Positions 34,101-42,005 of a stretch of 64,000 nucleotides of DNA are shown one piece after another (the first letter of the stretch is position 1; each line of letters opens with the position of its first letter). Where the stretch lies: contig NZ_VDTC01000009.1 in NCBI RefSeq assembly GCF_007672725.1, positions 88,588-152,587 on the forward strand. The letters run 5' to 3'. This DNA comes from Corynebacterium aurimucosum ATCC 700975. Lineage in GTDB: Bacteria; Actinomycetota; Actinomycetes; Mycobacteriales; Mycobacteriaceae. Under the pieces are notes generated by a model. The model had not been told where the DNA came from. It ran no database searches and was given only the letters and a program-made list of their open reading frames with translations. Both the position numbers and the translations under genes were made by a program.

Positions 34101-34883
34101 ATGACCGAACCAACTAACTTGCTGGACCGCGGCGACTACCGCGACCCCAGCATTAGCCCCGAAGGCACCCGCGACACCGCACCGCTCGAGCCTGCCGTGG
34201 CCCAGCGCAACCAGGAACTCGTTGAGGAGTGGGCCGATAAGCTCCACGATGCCTCCGCCGAGACCATCACCGAATGGGCCGCCGAGCACGCGCCCGGCCG
34301 GCTTGCCGTCACGATGTCCATGGAAAACACCGTGCTCGCCGAGCTCGCGCACCAAGCGCACCTCGACGCCGACCTCCTCTTCATCGACACCGGCTGGCAC
34401 TTTAAGGAGACGTTGGAGGTGGCGGGGGACGTCGCCAAGCGCTATGCGGACCTGCCGCTCGTGCGCGTCCTGCCTATCTTGAGCCCCGAGGAGCAGGACA
34501 AGATTTATGGCCCGCGCCTGTACGCGCGCGATGTCGCGGCCTATAACCGCATGCGCAAGGTGGAGCCGCTCAACATGGCCATGGACCCGTATGTCGGGTG
34601 GGTCACCGGCCTGCGCCGCGCCGATTCCGAGCACCGCGCCACCGCCCCGGCGCTGAGCCTGGACCGCACGGGACGGCTGAAGATTTCCCCGATTATTACC
34701 TGGGACCTCGATGACACCGACGCTTATATCAAGGAACACGACCTCATCATCCACCCCCTCACCCTCCAGGGTTACCGCTCCATTGGCTGCGCGCCGTTGA
34801 CCTTCCCGGTAGGCGAGGGCGAGGATGCGCGCTCCGGGCGCGTTTTCGCTGACGGCAAGACAGAATGCGGGTTGCACGAATAA
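34101..34883 (+). CDS. cysH: Phosphoadenylyl/adenylyl-sulfate reductase lacking Fe-S cysteines
   Basis: 260 residues, normal length. It reduces activated sulfate to sulfite with thioredoxin; the catalytic Cys256 in ECGLHE is present and the nucleotide loop SMENTVLAELA is intact. In actinobacterial APS reductases four cysteines (CC and CxxC) hold a [4Fe-4S] cluster. Here the first pair is Y148-N149 (AAYNRMRK) and the second site is C230-A-P-L233 (IGCAPLT), so three of four are missing. This looks like the cluster-free PAPS reductase form, or a weakened enzyme. The stop overlaps the cysD start (TAATG). A McbR-type operator lies upstream. The usual neighbour cysI is absent. Confidence 0.9.
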   Translation: MTEPTNLLDRGDYRDPSISPEGTRDTAPLEPAVAQRNQELVEEWADKLHDASAETITEWAAEHAPGRLAVTMSMENTVLAELAHQAHLDADLLFIDTGWHFKETLEVAGDVAKRYADLPLVRVLPILSPEEQDKIYGPRLYARDVAAYNRMRKVEPLNMAMDPYVGWVTGLRRADSEHRATAPALSLDRTGRLKISPIITWDLDDTDAYIKEHDLIIHPLTLQGYRSIGCAPLTFPVGEGEDARSGRVFADGKTECGLHE

Positions 34884-35779
34884 TGACTCTTTCACCACAC
34901 CTTAAAGACTTAGAGAACGAATCCCTCCACATCCTGCGCGAAGTCGCCGGGCAATTCGACAAGGTAGGCCTGCTCTTTTCCGGCGGCAAGGACTCCGTCG
35001 TGGTCTTCGAGCTCGCCCGCCGCGCCTTTGCGCCGGCCACCGTGCCTTTCGAGCTCATCCACGTGGATACCGGCCACAACTTCCCGGAGGTCATCGACTT
35101 CCGCGATCAGCTCGTCGCCGAGACCGGCGCGCGCCTGCACGTCGCCCACGTCCAGGATTGGATCGACCGCGGCGACCTCCAGGAGCGCCCCGATGGCACT
35201 CGCAACCCGCTGCAGTCCGTGCCGCTGGTGGAGACAATCGCCGAGCGCGGTTACGACGCCGTCCTGGGTGGTGCCCGCCGCGACGAGGAACGCGCCCGCG
35301 CCAAGGAGCGCATCTTCTCCATCCGCGATTCCTTCGGCGGCTGGGACCCGCGCCGCCAGCGCCCGGAGCTGTGGGACCTCTACAACGGTGGCAAGATGGC
35401 CGGCGAAAACGTCCGCGTCTTCCCCATCTCCAACTGGACCGAATCCGATATTTGGGAGTACATCGGCGCGCGCAATCTGCAGCTTCCCTCCATCTACTAC
35501 TCGCACCAGCGCGAGGTGTTTAACCGCAACGGCATGTGGCTGACCCCGGGCGAGTGGGGCGGCCCGCGCGAGGATGAACCGTTGGAGACCCGCACCGTGC
35601 GCTACCGCACCGTGGGCGATATGTCCTGCACCGGTGCTGTGGAATCCACCGCCGCCTCCCCCGATGAGGTGCTCGCGGAAATCTCCATTTCCACCCTGTC
35701 CGAGCGCGGTGCCACCCGCGCCGATGACAAACTGTCCGAGTCCGCCATGGAGGACCGCAAGAAGGAAGGCTACTTCTGA
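34883..35779 (+). CDS. cysD: Sulfate adenylyltransferase subunit 2
   Basis: 298 residues from ATG 34883, which overlaps the cysH stop by one base; a start 6 codons upstream is in cysH. It forms adenylyl sulfate from ATP and sulfate together with CysN. The PP-loop motif LFSGGKDSVV, the arginine-rich GGARRDEERARAKERIF and the C-terminal STLSERGATRADDK are typical. Full length. Its stop overlaps the cysN start (TGATG), so the two subunits are translationally coupled. Confidence 0.96.
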   Translation: MTLSPHLKDLENESLHILREVAGQFDKVGLLFSGGKDSVVVFELARRAFAPATVPFELIHVDTGHNFPEVIDFRDQLVAETGARLHVAHVQDWIDRGDLQERPDGTRNPLQSVPLVETIAERGYDAVLGGARRDEERARAKERIFSIRDSFGGWDPRRQRPELWDLYNGGKMAGENVRVFPISNWTESDIWEYIGARNLQLPSIYYSHQREVFNRNGMWLTPGEWGGPREDEPLETRTVRYRTVGDMSCTGAVESTAASPDEVLAEISISTLSERGATRADDKLSESAMEDRKKEGYF

Positions 35780-37071
35780 TGACGACTACCCTCGCACCGA
35801 ATGTCGGCGCGCTCAAACAGCGCGATACCCTGCGCCTGTGCACCGCCGGTTCCGTCGATGACGGCAAGTCCACCTTCGTGGGCCGCCTGCTCTATGACAC
35901 CAAGTCCGTGCTGGCGGACCAGGTGGAGTCCATGGAGCGTTCCTCTGCCGACCGCGGCTTCGACGGCATGGACCTCTCGCTGCTTGTCGACGGCCTCCGT
36001 GCCGAACGCGAACAGGGCATCACCATCGACGTGGCCTACCGCTACTTCGCCACCGATAAGCGCACCTTCATCCTCGCCGATACCCCGGGCCACGTGCAGT
36101 ACACGCGCAACACGGTCACCGGCATGTCCACCTCCCAGGTGGTGGTGCTGCTTGTCGACGCCCGCAATGGCGTCGTCGAACAAACCCGCCGACACCTCAA
36201 CGTCGCCGCGCTGCTGGGCGTGCGCCACGTGATCCTAGGCGTGAACAAGATCGACCTGGTGGACTACGACGAGGCCACCTTCCGCGCGATTGAGGCGGAG
36301 TTCAACGAGGTCGCCGCGCGCTTGGGCATTACGGATTCGGTCGCTATCCCGATTTCCGCGCTGAAGGGCGATAACGTGGTGGAACGCTCCACGAACATGC
36401 CGTGGTACGAGGGCCCGACGGTCCTCGAAACGCTCGAGACCGTCCCCGTGGCCACCGGCCGCGCCGACGATCTGGACATGCGTTTCCCCATCCAGTACGT
36501 CATCCGCGAGCACGCCTCCGACTACCGCGGCTATGCCGGCCGCGTGAAGGCCGGGCACGTGGCGGTGGGGGATGAGGTGACGCTGCCGGGCGGGCGGACC
36601 TCGACGGTCACCGCGATTGATACCACCGACGGCCCGCTTGGCTCGGATGAGGCGGCGCGCGCCGGGGACTCCGTGGTACTTAGGCTGGCCGATGACATCG
36701 ACTTGGCTCGCGGCGACCTCATCGCCGGGACGCAACGCCCGGAGGAGGTGCGCGAATTCGCCGCCACCGCGGTGGTCCTCACGGACAAGGAGCTGCGCGC
36801 GGGACAGATGGTGAAGCTGCGTTATGGTGCCGCGCTGGTCAAGGCCCGCGTGGCGTCGGTGGAGCGCATCCTCGACCTCGATGGCGTGGCCGATGTTGAG
36901 GCACCGGAATCAGCAGCCCTCAATGACATTGCGTTCATCACCATCCAAACCCAGACGGAGCTTCCCGTGGAGGACTACGCCGCCCGCGGCGCGGTGGGCA
37001 ATTTCCTGCTCATCGATCAGTCCAGCGGCAACACCCTTGCCGCCGGCTTTGTGGGCCAGCGCCTGCGTTAA
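35779..37071 (+). CDS. cysN: Sulfate adenylyltransferase subunit 1 (GTPase)
   Basis: 430 residues. It hydrolyses GTP to drive sulfate adenylylation by CysD. GTPase motifs: G1 GSVDDGKST, G2 region EREQGITIDVAYRYF, G3 DTPGH, G4 NKID, and SALKGDNV; two beta-barrel domains follow. It ends without the APS kinase (CysC) domain found in longer CysNC fusions. So no APS kinase is visible in this window, which matters for whether the altered CysH uses APS or PAPS. Last gene of the operon. Confidence 0.96.
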   Translation: MTTTLAPNVGALKQRDTLRLCTAGSVDDGKSTFVGRLLYDTKSVLADQVESMERSSADRGFDGMDLSLLVDGLRAEREQGITIDVAYRYFATDKRTFILADTPGHVQYTRNTVTGMSTSQVVVLLVDARNGVVEQTRRHLNVAALLGVRHVILGVNKIDLVDYDEATFRAIEAEFNEVAARLGITDSVAIPISALKGDNVVERSTNMPWYEGPTVLETLETVPVATGRADDLDMRFPIQYVIREHASDYRGYAGRVKAGHVAVGDEVTLPGGRTSTVTAIDTTDGPLGSDEAARAGDSVVLRLADDIDLARGDLIAGTQRPEEVREFAATAVVLTDKELRAGQMVKLRYGAALVKARVASVERILDLDGVADVEAPESAALNDIAFITIQTQTELPVEDYAARGAVGNFLLIDQSSGNTLAAGFVGQRLR

Positions 37072-37080
37072 CCCGCGAGT

Positions 37081-37719
37081 TTAGGCCGTGGCGTTCTTCT
37101 CGGCCTGCTTGCGGCCCAAGGTCTTGCGCAGGGACCAGATGAACTCCGCAATCATCAGGTAGACCGGGGTGCCGCCGGCGACCATGAAGAAGAAGGCGCC
37201 GGCGGAGCTGGCCTCGTCGACGTAGTCATCAGCGCCGTAGAGGAGCTCGACGCTGCTGGCGTTGCCGACCTCCGCGAGGGCGCCGAGGCCGCGAATCGTG
37301 GAGATGATCCACATGAAGGCCAGCAGGCCCCACACGATGCACCACTGGCTCGACTGCGCGCGCTGGCGGGAGGGCTCCACGGGGAAGGAGAAGTTGCTCA
37401 GATCAACGTTGAAGTTGGAGGAACCGGAAGCCTGGGCGGTCGACGGCTGGGGCATGAGCTGCACTCCCGAGCCAGACGTGGCGATCTCACGGATGCGGGC
37501 GACGTCCACCTCAGGGCCGAAGGGATCCGCGATAGCTCGGTCATACTGCTCGCGGCGGTCCTGGCGGGAGAAGATGCTGTGGGCGGTGGAGAGTTCGTCG
37601 TAAAGCGCGGCGTTGGACGGGTCAGTCGCGGTGAGGCGGCGCTCGATATCCGAGGTCAGGGTCGCGGAATCAGCGGAAGGGTCAAGGTTGAGGGAGTTAT
37701 AGAGGTTGTAGTGTGCCAC
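37081..37719 (-). CDS. J-domain-like membrane protein without HPD
   Basis: 212 residues. The first 65 resemble a J domain in shape (YNLYNSLNLDPSADSATLTS at the start, ending IFSRQDRREQYDRAI) but lack the HPD tripeptide needed to stimulate DnaK, so it cannot act as a normal co-chaperone. A linker follows, then two membrane helices (about 125-145 and 170-195) and a basic C-terminus. It lies 24 nt downstream of the next hypothetical gene on the same strand, so the two are likely an operon. Function unknown. Confidence 0.75.
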   Translation of the reverse strand: MAHYNLYNSLNLDPSADSATLTSDIERRLTATDPSNAALYDELSTAHSIFSRQDRREQYDRAIADPFGPEVDVARIREIATSGSGVQLMPQPSTAQASGSSNFNVDLSNFSFPVEPSRQRAQSSQWCIVWGLLAFMWIISTIRGLGALAEVGNASSVELLYGADDYVDEASSAGAFFFMVAGGTPVYLMIAEFIWSLRKTLGRKQAEKNATA

Positions 37720-37743
37720 GAGGCGAAAAGTCCTTTCGAGGGG

Positions 37744-38628
37744 TTAGCAGGGATCGCTGAAATCTGCATTGTTATTGAGCGAACGGGCGTTGCCACCGTA
37801 TCGCGCCTTGAGCTTACAGACCTCATCCACGCTGTGTCCGGCGTCGTAGTAGGCCGCATAGACCTGCTTGCCTTCGTGTTCCGAACGCAGCGAGCTGCAT
37901 GCTGTTCCCGGCATGATCTTGGCCCCGGCGTAGTGGGCCTCCACGCGGTCGATTTCGGATTGCGGGGACTCGCCATAAGGGACGAGGAGGGAGTCCACGA
38001 TGAGGATGTAGCGGCCATCGCAGGTCTCTTGCGCTTGTGTGCTCTCAGCGCTGTCCTCAGTGCTCTGCTCGCAGAGGGGGATGTCATCCGTGATTTGCTT
38101 CGGGACATTGTTGGCACTGAGGCGGTTGGAATCCCAGCATTTGATCGTCGTTGAGTCAACGAGGCCGTCGTTTTTATAGGAAACCCATTCTCCGCCGCCC
38201 CAGGAATAGAGATAAAAAGAGGAGCTGTTTTCTGAGGCGAGGTAGAGCCAGTCGTCATTGCAAAACAGCGTCATCGGGCGGGGAATATCGTTCCTGGTCT
38301 TTTCAGCTGCTGTACCGCACCTGTCTGCCTTCTGAGGTGTGGCTTTAGACGTCACGGGTTTCGCAGTGCTCGTCTTAACGCTGGTAGTGCGGGTTTCACT
38401 GCTTGTTGTGGTGGCCTCAGCATTTGTTGTGCTGGTGCTCGGGGCCACCTGCGTAAAGAGGGCCTCCTGCTCTGTGGTTTCAGAAGAGGAGCGCGACATT
38501 AACAGCCACGTGACACCAGCAATGATCGCAAGGAGTACGACGACGGCGATGATCACAATGCTTCCCGAGCGTGCAGGACGTTCCGGGCCCTCGTTGCTTG
38601 GCGGGGGCCAAGGGTGGCTATTGGTCAC
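37744..38628 (-). CDS. Membrane-anchored hypothetical protein
   Basis: 294 residues: a short cytosolic Pro-rich start, one membrane helix (about 22-45), a Ser/Thr-rich linker (about 48-100), then an extracytoplasmic domain with eight Cys, suggesting disulfides (DRCGT, LFCND, KCWDS, PLCEQ, ETCDG, TACSS, EVCK and the C-terminal SDPC). I recognise no family. The Ser/Thr linker resembles that of corynebacterial envelope proteins, often glycosylated. Upstream partner of the J-like gene. Confidence 0.75.
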   Translation of the reverse strand: MTNSHPWPPPSNEGPERPARSGSIVIIAVVVLLAIIAGVTWLLMSRSSSETTEQEALFTQVAPSTSTTNAEATTTSSETRTTSVKTSTAKPVTSKATPQKADRCGTAAEKTRNDIPRPMTLFCNDDWLYLASENSSSFYLYSWGGGEWVSYKNDGLVDSTTIKCWDSNRLSANNVPKQITDDIPLCEQSTEDSAESTQAQETCDGRYILIVDSLLVPYGESPQSEIDRVEAHYAGAKIMPGTACSSLRSEHEGKQVYAAYYDAGHSVDEVCKLKARYGGNARSLNNNADFSDPC

Positions 38629-38720
38629 GCAGGAAACTCCTTAAAACGGGGGCGGATGACAGCAGCTTCCACAGGAAGCCGTGTCACACTATAGCCGTAT
38701 TTACCCTCACAATAAGGGGT

Positions 38721-39332
38721 TTAATTCGGTGGGACGTCGCCGCTCATGACTGTTTTCTGCTGGTCTTCGTCCCAACGGAATCCGGCATGCGTTTCGCCGG
38801 TGCACCCGGCGGTGGTTTCGCCCTCGCGGGCCCAGTGGTAGGTCACGGCGATCTCAGCGTCACTCACTCGCTCGACGGTGGGGAAGAAACCATAAGGCTC
38901 GAAGGTGGCGGTGCCAAGGTATTCGCCTTTGTGGAAGAGCATGATGTGGTGCGGTGAGGAGGCCGTGGCACCCTCGATGGTGATAATTTGCCAGCTCAAA
39001 GCCGCGCAAGGGTCGAAACCGGCGGAAGAGGAAAGCTGCCAGCCGTAGTCATTCCACGGCGCGATGCTGCCAATGCCTGATTGATAGGCCTCGTCGGCGT
39101 CAATATCCTCGCAGGACTCCGACTTGTCCGCGCTCTGGGTAGGGGAAGGTGCCTCGTTGCTCGTCGGCTCAGGGCTTATCTCCTCTTCCGTGGTGCTTTC
39201 GGCGGCAACGCTCGCCGAGCTGTTGTGGACCGCACTGAACATAGGGGTCTCTGCCTCGTCCTGATGGCTTTGCGCACAAGCAGCGAGTGGGAGGCAGATG
39301 AGGATAGCGCCCACAAAGGCAGGCCTGAGCAT
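38721..39332 (-). CDS. LppP/LprE-family lipoprotein (first of tandem pair)
   Basis: 203 residues from the ATG at 39332, chosen because GGAAGGA precedes it; longer starts lack one. A lipoprotein signal (AILICLPLAAC, lipobox LAAC at about residue 19) is followed by a long acidic Ser/Thr linker (about 22-75) and the LppP/LprE domain, with paired cysteines (C at SCEDID, FDPCAALSW and TAGCTG). The segment GATASSPHHIMLFHKGEY is nearly identical to the next gene's product. The end VMSGDVPPN matches the partner too. Function unknown, exported envelope lipoprotein. Confidence 0.85.
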   Translation of the reverse strand: MLRPAFVGAILICLPLAACAQSHQDEAETPMFSAVHNSSASVAAESTTEEEISPEPTSNEAPSPTQSADKSESCEDIDADEAYQSGIGSIAPWNDYGWQLSSSAGFDPCAALSWQIITIEGATASSPHHIMLFHKGEYLGTATFEPYGFFPTVERVSDAEIAVTYHWAREGETTAGCTGETHAGFRWDEDQQKTVMSGDVPPN

Positions 39333-39387
39333 TATTTTTCCTTCCATAAAAAGTGCGCCTCGTGTGAGGCGCACGATTAGTTTTATT

Positions 39388-39882
39388 TTAGCGAGGAGGA
39401 ACGTCACCGCTCATGACGACTTTGTTCTGGGCGGCGTCCCAGCGGAAGTTTGCTTCCGTGGTGCCCGTCGGAGCGGCATTGGCGTCGCCTTCTTGCGGCC
39501 AGTGGTAGGTCACGGAAATCTCACTGCCATTGACTTGCTCGACGCTGGGGAAGAAGGCGTAGGGCTCGGCGGTGGCGGTGCCGATGTACTCGCCGTAGTG
39601 GAAGAGCATGATGTGGTGCGGTGAGGAGGCAGTTGCGCCTTCGACGGAAATGGTCTGCCAACTCAGCTCCGCGCACGGATCGAAGTGGGCGGAATCAACC
39701 AGTGCCCATTCATGTCCATTCCACTGGGGAACCTGGGCGATGTTGTCGGCGAATGCGGCGTGGGCATTGCCAGCCTCGCAGACTTCGGCGACGGGGCTAG
39801 CCTGAACCTCTTCTGGGCTGCTGCATGCAATGAGGGGGAAGCAAAGTAGTGCGGCTCCGGCGAAAACTCGTGGTGTGAACAT
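39388..39882 (-). CDS. LppP/LprE-family lipoprotein (second of tandem pair)
   Basis: 164 residues, signal MFTPRVFAGAALLCFPLIAC with lipobox LIAC (Cys about residue 20). The linker is much shorter than in the neighbour, but the domain matches along its length: FDPCAELSWQTI, GATASSPHHIMLFHYGEY, FFPSVEQVNGSEISVTYHW and MSGDVPPR. A tandem duplication is evident; the pair differs mainly in linker length and in loss here of the TAGCTG cysteine (APTGTT). The ATG is about 110 bases from the divergent nucleosidase gene. Confidence 0.85.
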   Translation of the reverse strand: MFTPRVFAGAALLCFPLIACSSPEEVQASPVAEVCEAGNAHAAFADNIAQVPQWNGHEWALVDSAHFDPCAELSWQTISVEGATASSPHHIMLFHYGEYIGTATAEPYAFFPSVEQVNGSEISVTYHWPQEGDANAAPTGTTEANFRWDAAQNKVVMSGDVPPR

Positions 39883-39993
39883 TGTGTTCTCCTTTCTGAG
39901 GTCTCGGTGTGGTTCCAGACCCTACAAAGGCCGCAGAGACCCCGGCCAGAGTTACGGAGAGCATTCCTCGGGTCAGCGGGTAGTCTCTCAGGC

Positions 39994-40572
39994 ATGGAGA
40001 ATCTGTCTGGTCGTACACTGTTCGTCGCCGCCGTGGATGCCGAAGCCACGCATGTTCCTGAGGGAGCGCCGCTGCTCATCACGGGTATTGGTACGGTTCC
40101 CGCCGCCATCGAGCTGACAACGGTGCTGGCGTCGGCAGAGGTGTTGCCGGAGCGTGTCATCAACATCGGTACTGCGGGCGCGCTTCGCGACGATCTCTCA
40201 GGCGTCTTCGAGATCTCCCACGTACGCAAGCACGACTTTCACCTGGAGGTGCTCAGCGATGTCTCCCGCTATCTGCTCCCGGAGGTCATCGAGCTAGAGA
40301 CCTCCGGTAAGCTGCCGACCGCCACGCTTGCCACGGGTGACGCCTTTATTTCGGATACCCCGACCCGCACGCGCCTTGCCCAGGATTCTGCGCTGTGCGA
40401 TATGGAGGGCTACGCCATCGCTGCGGTGTGCCGAAAGTTTGGTGTGCCGTGCACGCTTCTCAAGCAGGTTTCGGACACCGCTAACGAAGAATCCTATGGC
40501 TCGTGGGCCTCGGTGCTCGACCGCGCGGCGGAGGAGTTGGCCGCCGCCTTCGGCACGGTGTCCGCGGATTAG
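39994..40572 (+). CDS. Nucleosidase of the phosphorylase/MTA-SAH family
   Basis: 192 residues from ATG 39994 (MENLSGRT); 29 extra open codons upstream look non-coding. A purine/uridine phosphorylase fold with family motifs GIGTVPAAIELTTVL, NIGTAGALRDDLSG, ATGDAFISDT, the ligand-binding CDMEGYAIAAVCRKFGVP, and KQVSDTANEES. It is shorter than the usual 5'-methylthioadenosine/SAH nucleosidase, but the catalytic Asp in the ... KQVSDTA region is present. It probably cleaves the glycosidic bond of an adenine nucleoside in the cytosol; the exact substrate is uncertain. Confidence 0.85.
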   Translation: MENLSGRTLFVAAVDAEATHVPEGAPLLITGIGTVPAAIELTTVLASAEVLPERVINIGTAGALRDDLSGVFEISHVRKHDFHLEVLSDVSRYLLPEVIELETSGKLPTATLATGDAFISDTPTRTRLAQDSALCDMEGYAIAAVCRKFGVPCTLLKQVSDTANEESYGSWASVLDRAAEELAAAFGTVSAD

Positions 40573-40589
40573 ACCCCACATACGGAAAG

Positions 40590-40655
40590 TGCCCTAGTTG
40601 CCAAAACCATCGCTCCCGCCGCGGGTGGTGGGGGAGAAGTTTGGCAACTAGGGCA
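40590..40655. repeat. Perfect 16-bp inverted repeat with 34-base loop
   Basis: TGCCCTAGTTGCCAAA (40590-40605) and TTTGGCAACTAGGGCA (40640-40655) are exact reverse complements. The loop itself can fold (CTCCC with GGGAG). It lies between convergent genes and is longer than any terminator in the window. Termination in both directions or a dispersed repeat element are both possible. Confidence 0.85.
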
Positions 40656-40695
40656 GTTGCACGGCCAGGGCTAGAGCCATGCACCGGTTGTGTGG

Positions 40696-41979
40696 CTAGC
40701 GGGCGCCGCTGGCCTCTAGGTTCTCGTAGAGCTCCATGACGTCCTCATGGCCCTCCGCCGTGGAAATCTTAATGTTTTTAGCTTCGATTTCGCCGGCACG
40801 CAGGCTGGCCATCTCCTGGTGGTAGCGGAAGACCACGGCAATGGTGGCAGCCACCGGCACAGCCAGGAAGGCGCCGATGATGCCGGCCAAGGCGGAGCCG
40901 ACCGTGACGGAGAGCAGCACCATTGCCGCGTGCAGGCCCATGGCCTTGGATTGCAGCATCGGCTGGAGGACGTTGCCCTCCACCTGCTGGACGATGATGA
41001 TGAGAGCCAAGGCGAGCAAGGCCTTCGTCAGCCCATCGGAGACCAGCGCGATGATGACGGCCAAAGCGCCCGCAGTGACAGCGCCAATGACCGGGATGAA
41101 GCTGGCGAAGAACGTAACTACGCCGATGACAAGGGCCAGCGGTACCTGGAGAACCCAGAGGCCGAGGCCGATGAGGATGCCGTCGACGGCCGCGACGGCT
41201 GCTTGCGCCTGAATGAAGCCAGATAACGTGTTCCACACGCGAGTCAGCAGCTCGGTGGCGTGCCAGCCGGCGGAGTAGCCGGTGTAGGTGCGCAGCCACG
41301 GCAGGAATTTATCGCCGTCCTTGAGGATGAAGAAGGCTACGAAGAGCATGATGGCGAGCGCCATGGCGATGGAGCTGGCCATCGATACACCGGAAATCAC
41401 CCCGGTGGCGATGTTGGAAGCTTGGCCCTTGATGAAGGTCATGGCGTCATCAAGTACTTCCTGGACTTTCGCGGCATCAATATCGAAAGGTAGGTCCTTG
41501 GCCATATCGACGAGCTTGTTCAAGCCGCCTTCAGCCTGATTGACCAAGGACGCGCCCTGAGAGGAGACGACCGGGGCCATCGCCGCGAAGACGCCGCCGA
41601 TGATGGCCAAAAAGCCCAGCAGCGTGGTGATGGAGGCCAGCGCGCGGGGGAATTTGTGCGCGCGCAACCAGTTGGTCACGGGGAAGAGCACCGTGCACAC
41701 CAAAATGGCCAGGATGACCGGCAGCAGGCCCACCCAGATGAACTTCAGCAGGTAGCCGGCCAGGCCGACGCCCGCCACCACGATGATGAAGATCAAGCAC
41801 ACCTTGGCCAAGGAGATGGCATCGCGCCCGAGGACGCGAGACTTGTCATCGGTCTTCGACACCGGGAGGGTAGCTTCTTCATTAATGGGCTCCGCGGCGG
41901 CAGAAGCCGCCGCGCCAGAGGCCGTGGAGGACGTGCCCGAGCGGGCACCGTCATCATTGTTGTTTGTCATGCGCTCCAT
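40696..41979 (-). CDS. AI-2E family membrane permease
   Basis: 427 residues (ATG 41979, or 41970 giving MTNNNDDG). After a disordered N-terminus there are about eight membrane helices with the family features LPVILAILVCTVLFPVTNWL, a long hydrophilic helix (about 155-205), and the C-terminal segment QQVEGNVLQPMLQSKAMGLH, a hallmark of the AI-2E/PerM family. Members export small molecules or exchange Na+ for H+; this one's substrate is unknown. It starts 26 nt after the putA stop and shares its strand, so read-through from putA is likely. Confidence 0.88.
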   Translation of the reverse strand: MERMTNNNDDGARSGTSSTASGAAASAAAEPINEEATLPVSKTDDKSRVLGRDAISLAKVCLIFIIVVAGVGLAGYLLKFIWVGLLPVILAILVCTVLFPVTNWLRAHKFPRALASITTLLGFLAIIGGVFAAMAPVVSSQGASLVNQAEGGLNKLVDMAKDLPFDIDAAKVQEVLDDAMTFIKGQASNIATGVISGVSMASSIAMALAIMLFVAFFILKDGDKFLPWLRTYTGYSAGWHATELLTRVWNTLSGFIQAQAAVAAVDGILIGLGLWVLQVPLALVIGVVTFFASFIPVIGAVTAGALAVIIALVSDGLTKALLALALIIIVQQVEGNVLQPMLQSKAMGLHAAMVLLSVTVGSALAGIIGAFLAVPVAATIAVVFRYHQEMASLRAGEIEAKNIKISTAEGHEDVMELYENLEASGAR

Positions 41980-42005
41980 CTTCTCATATGAGCGCAGAAA
42001 ACGAA

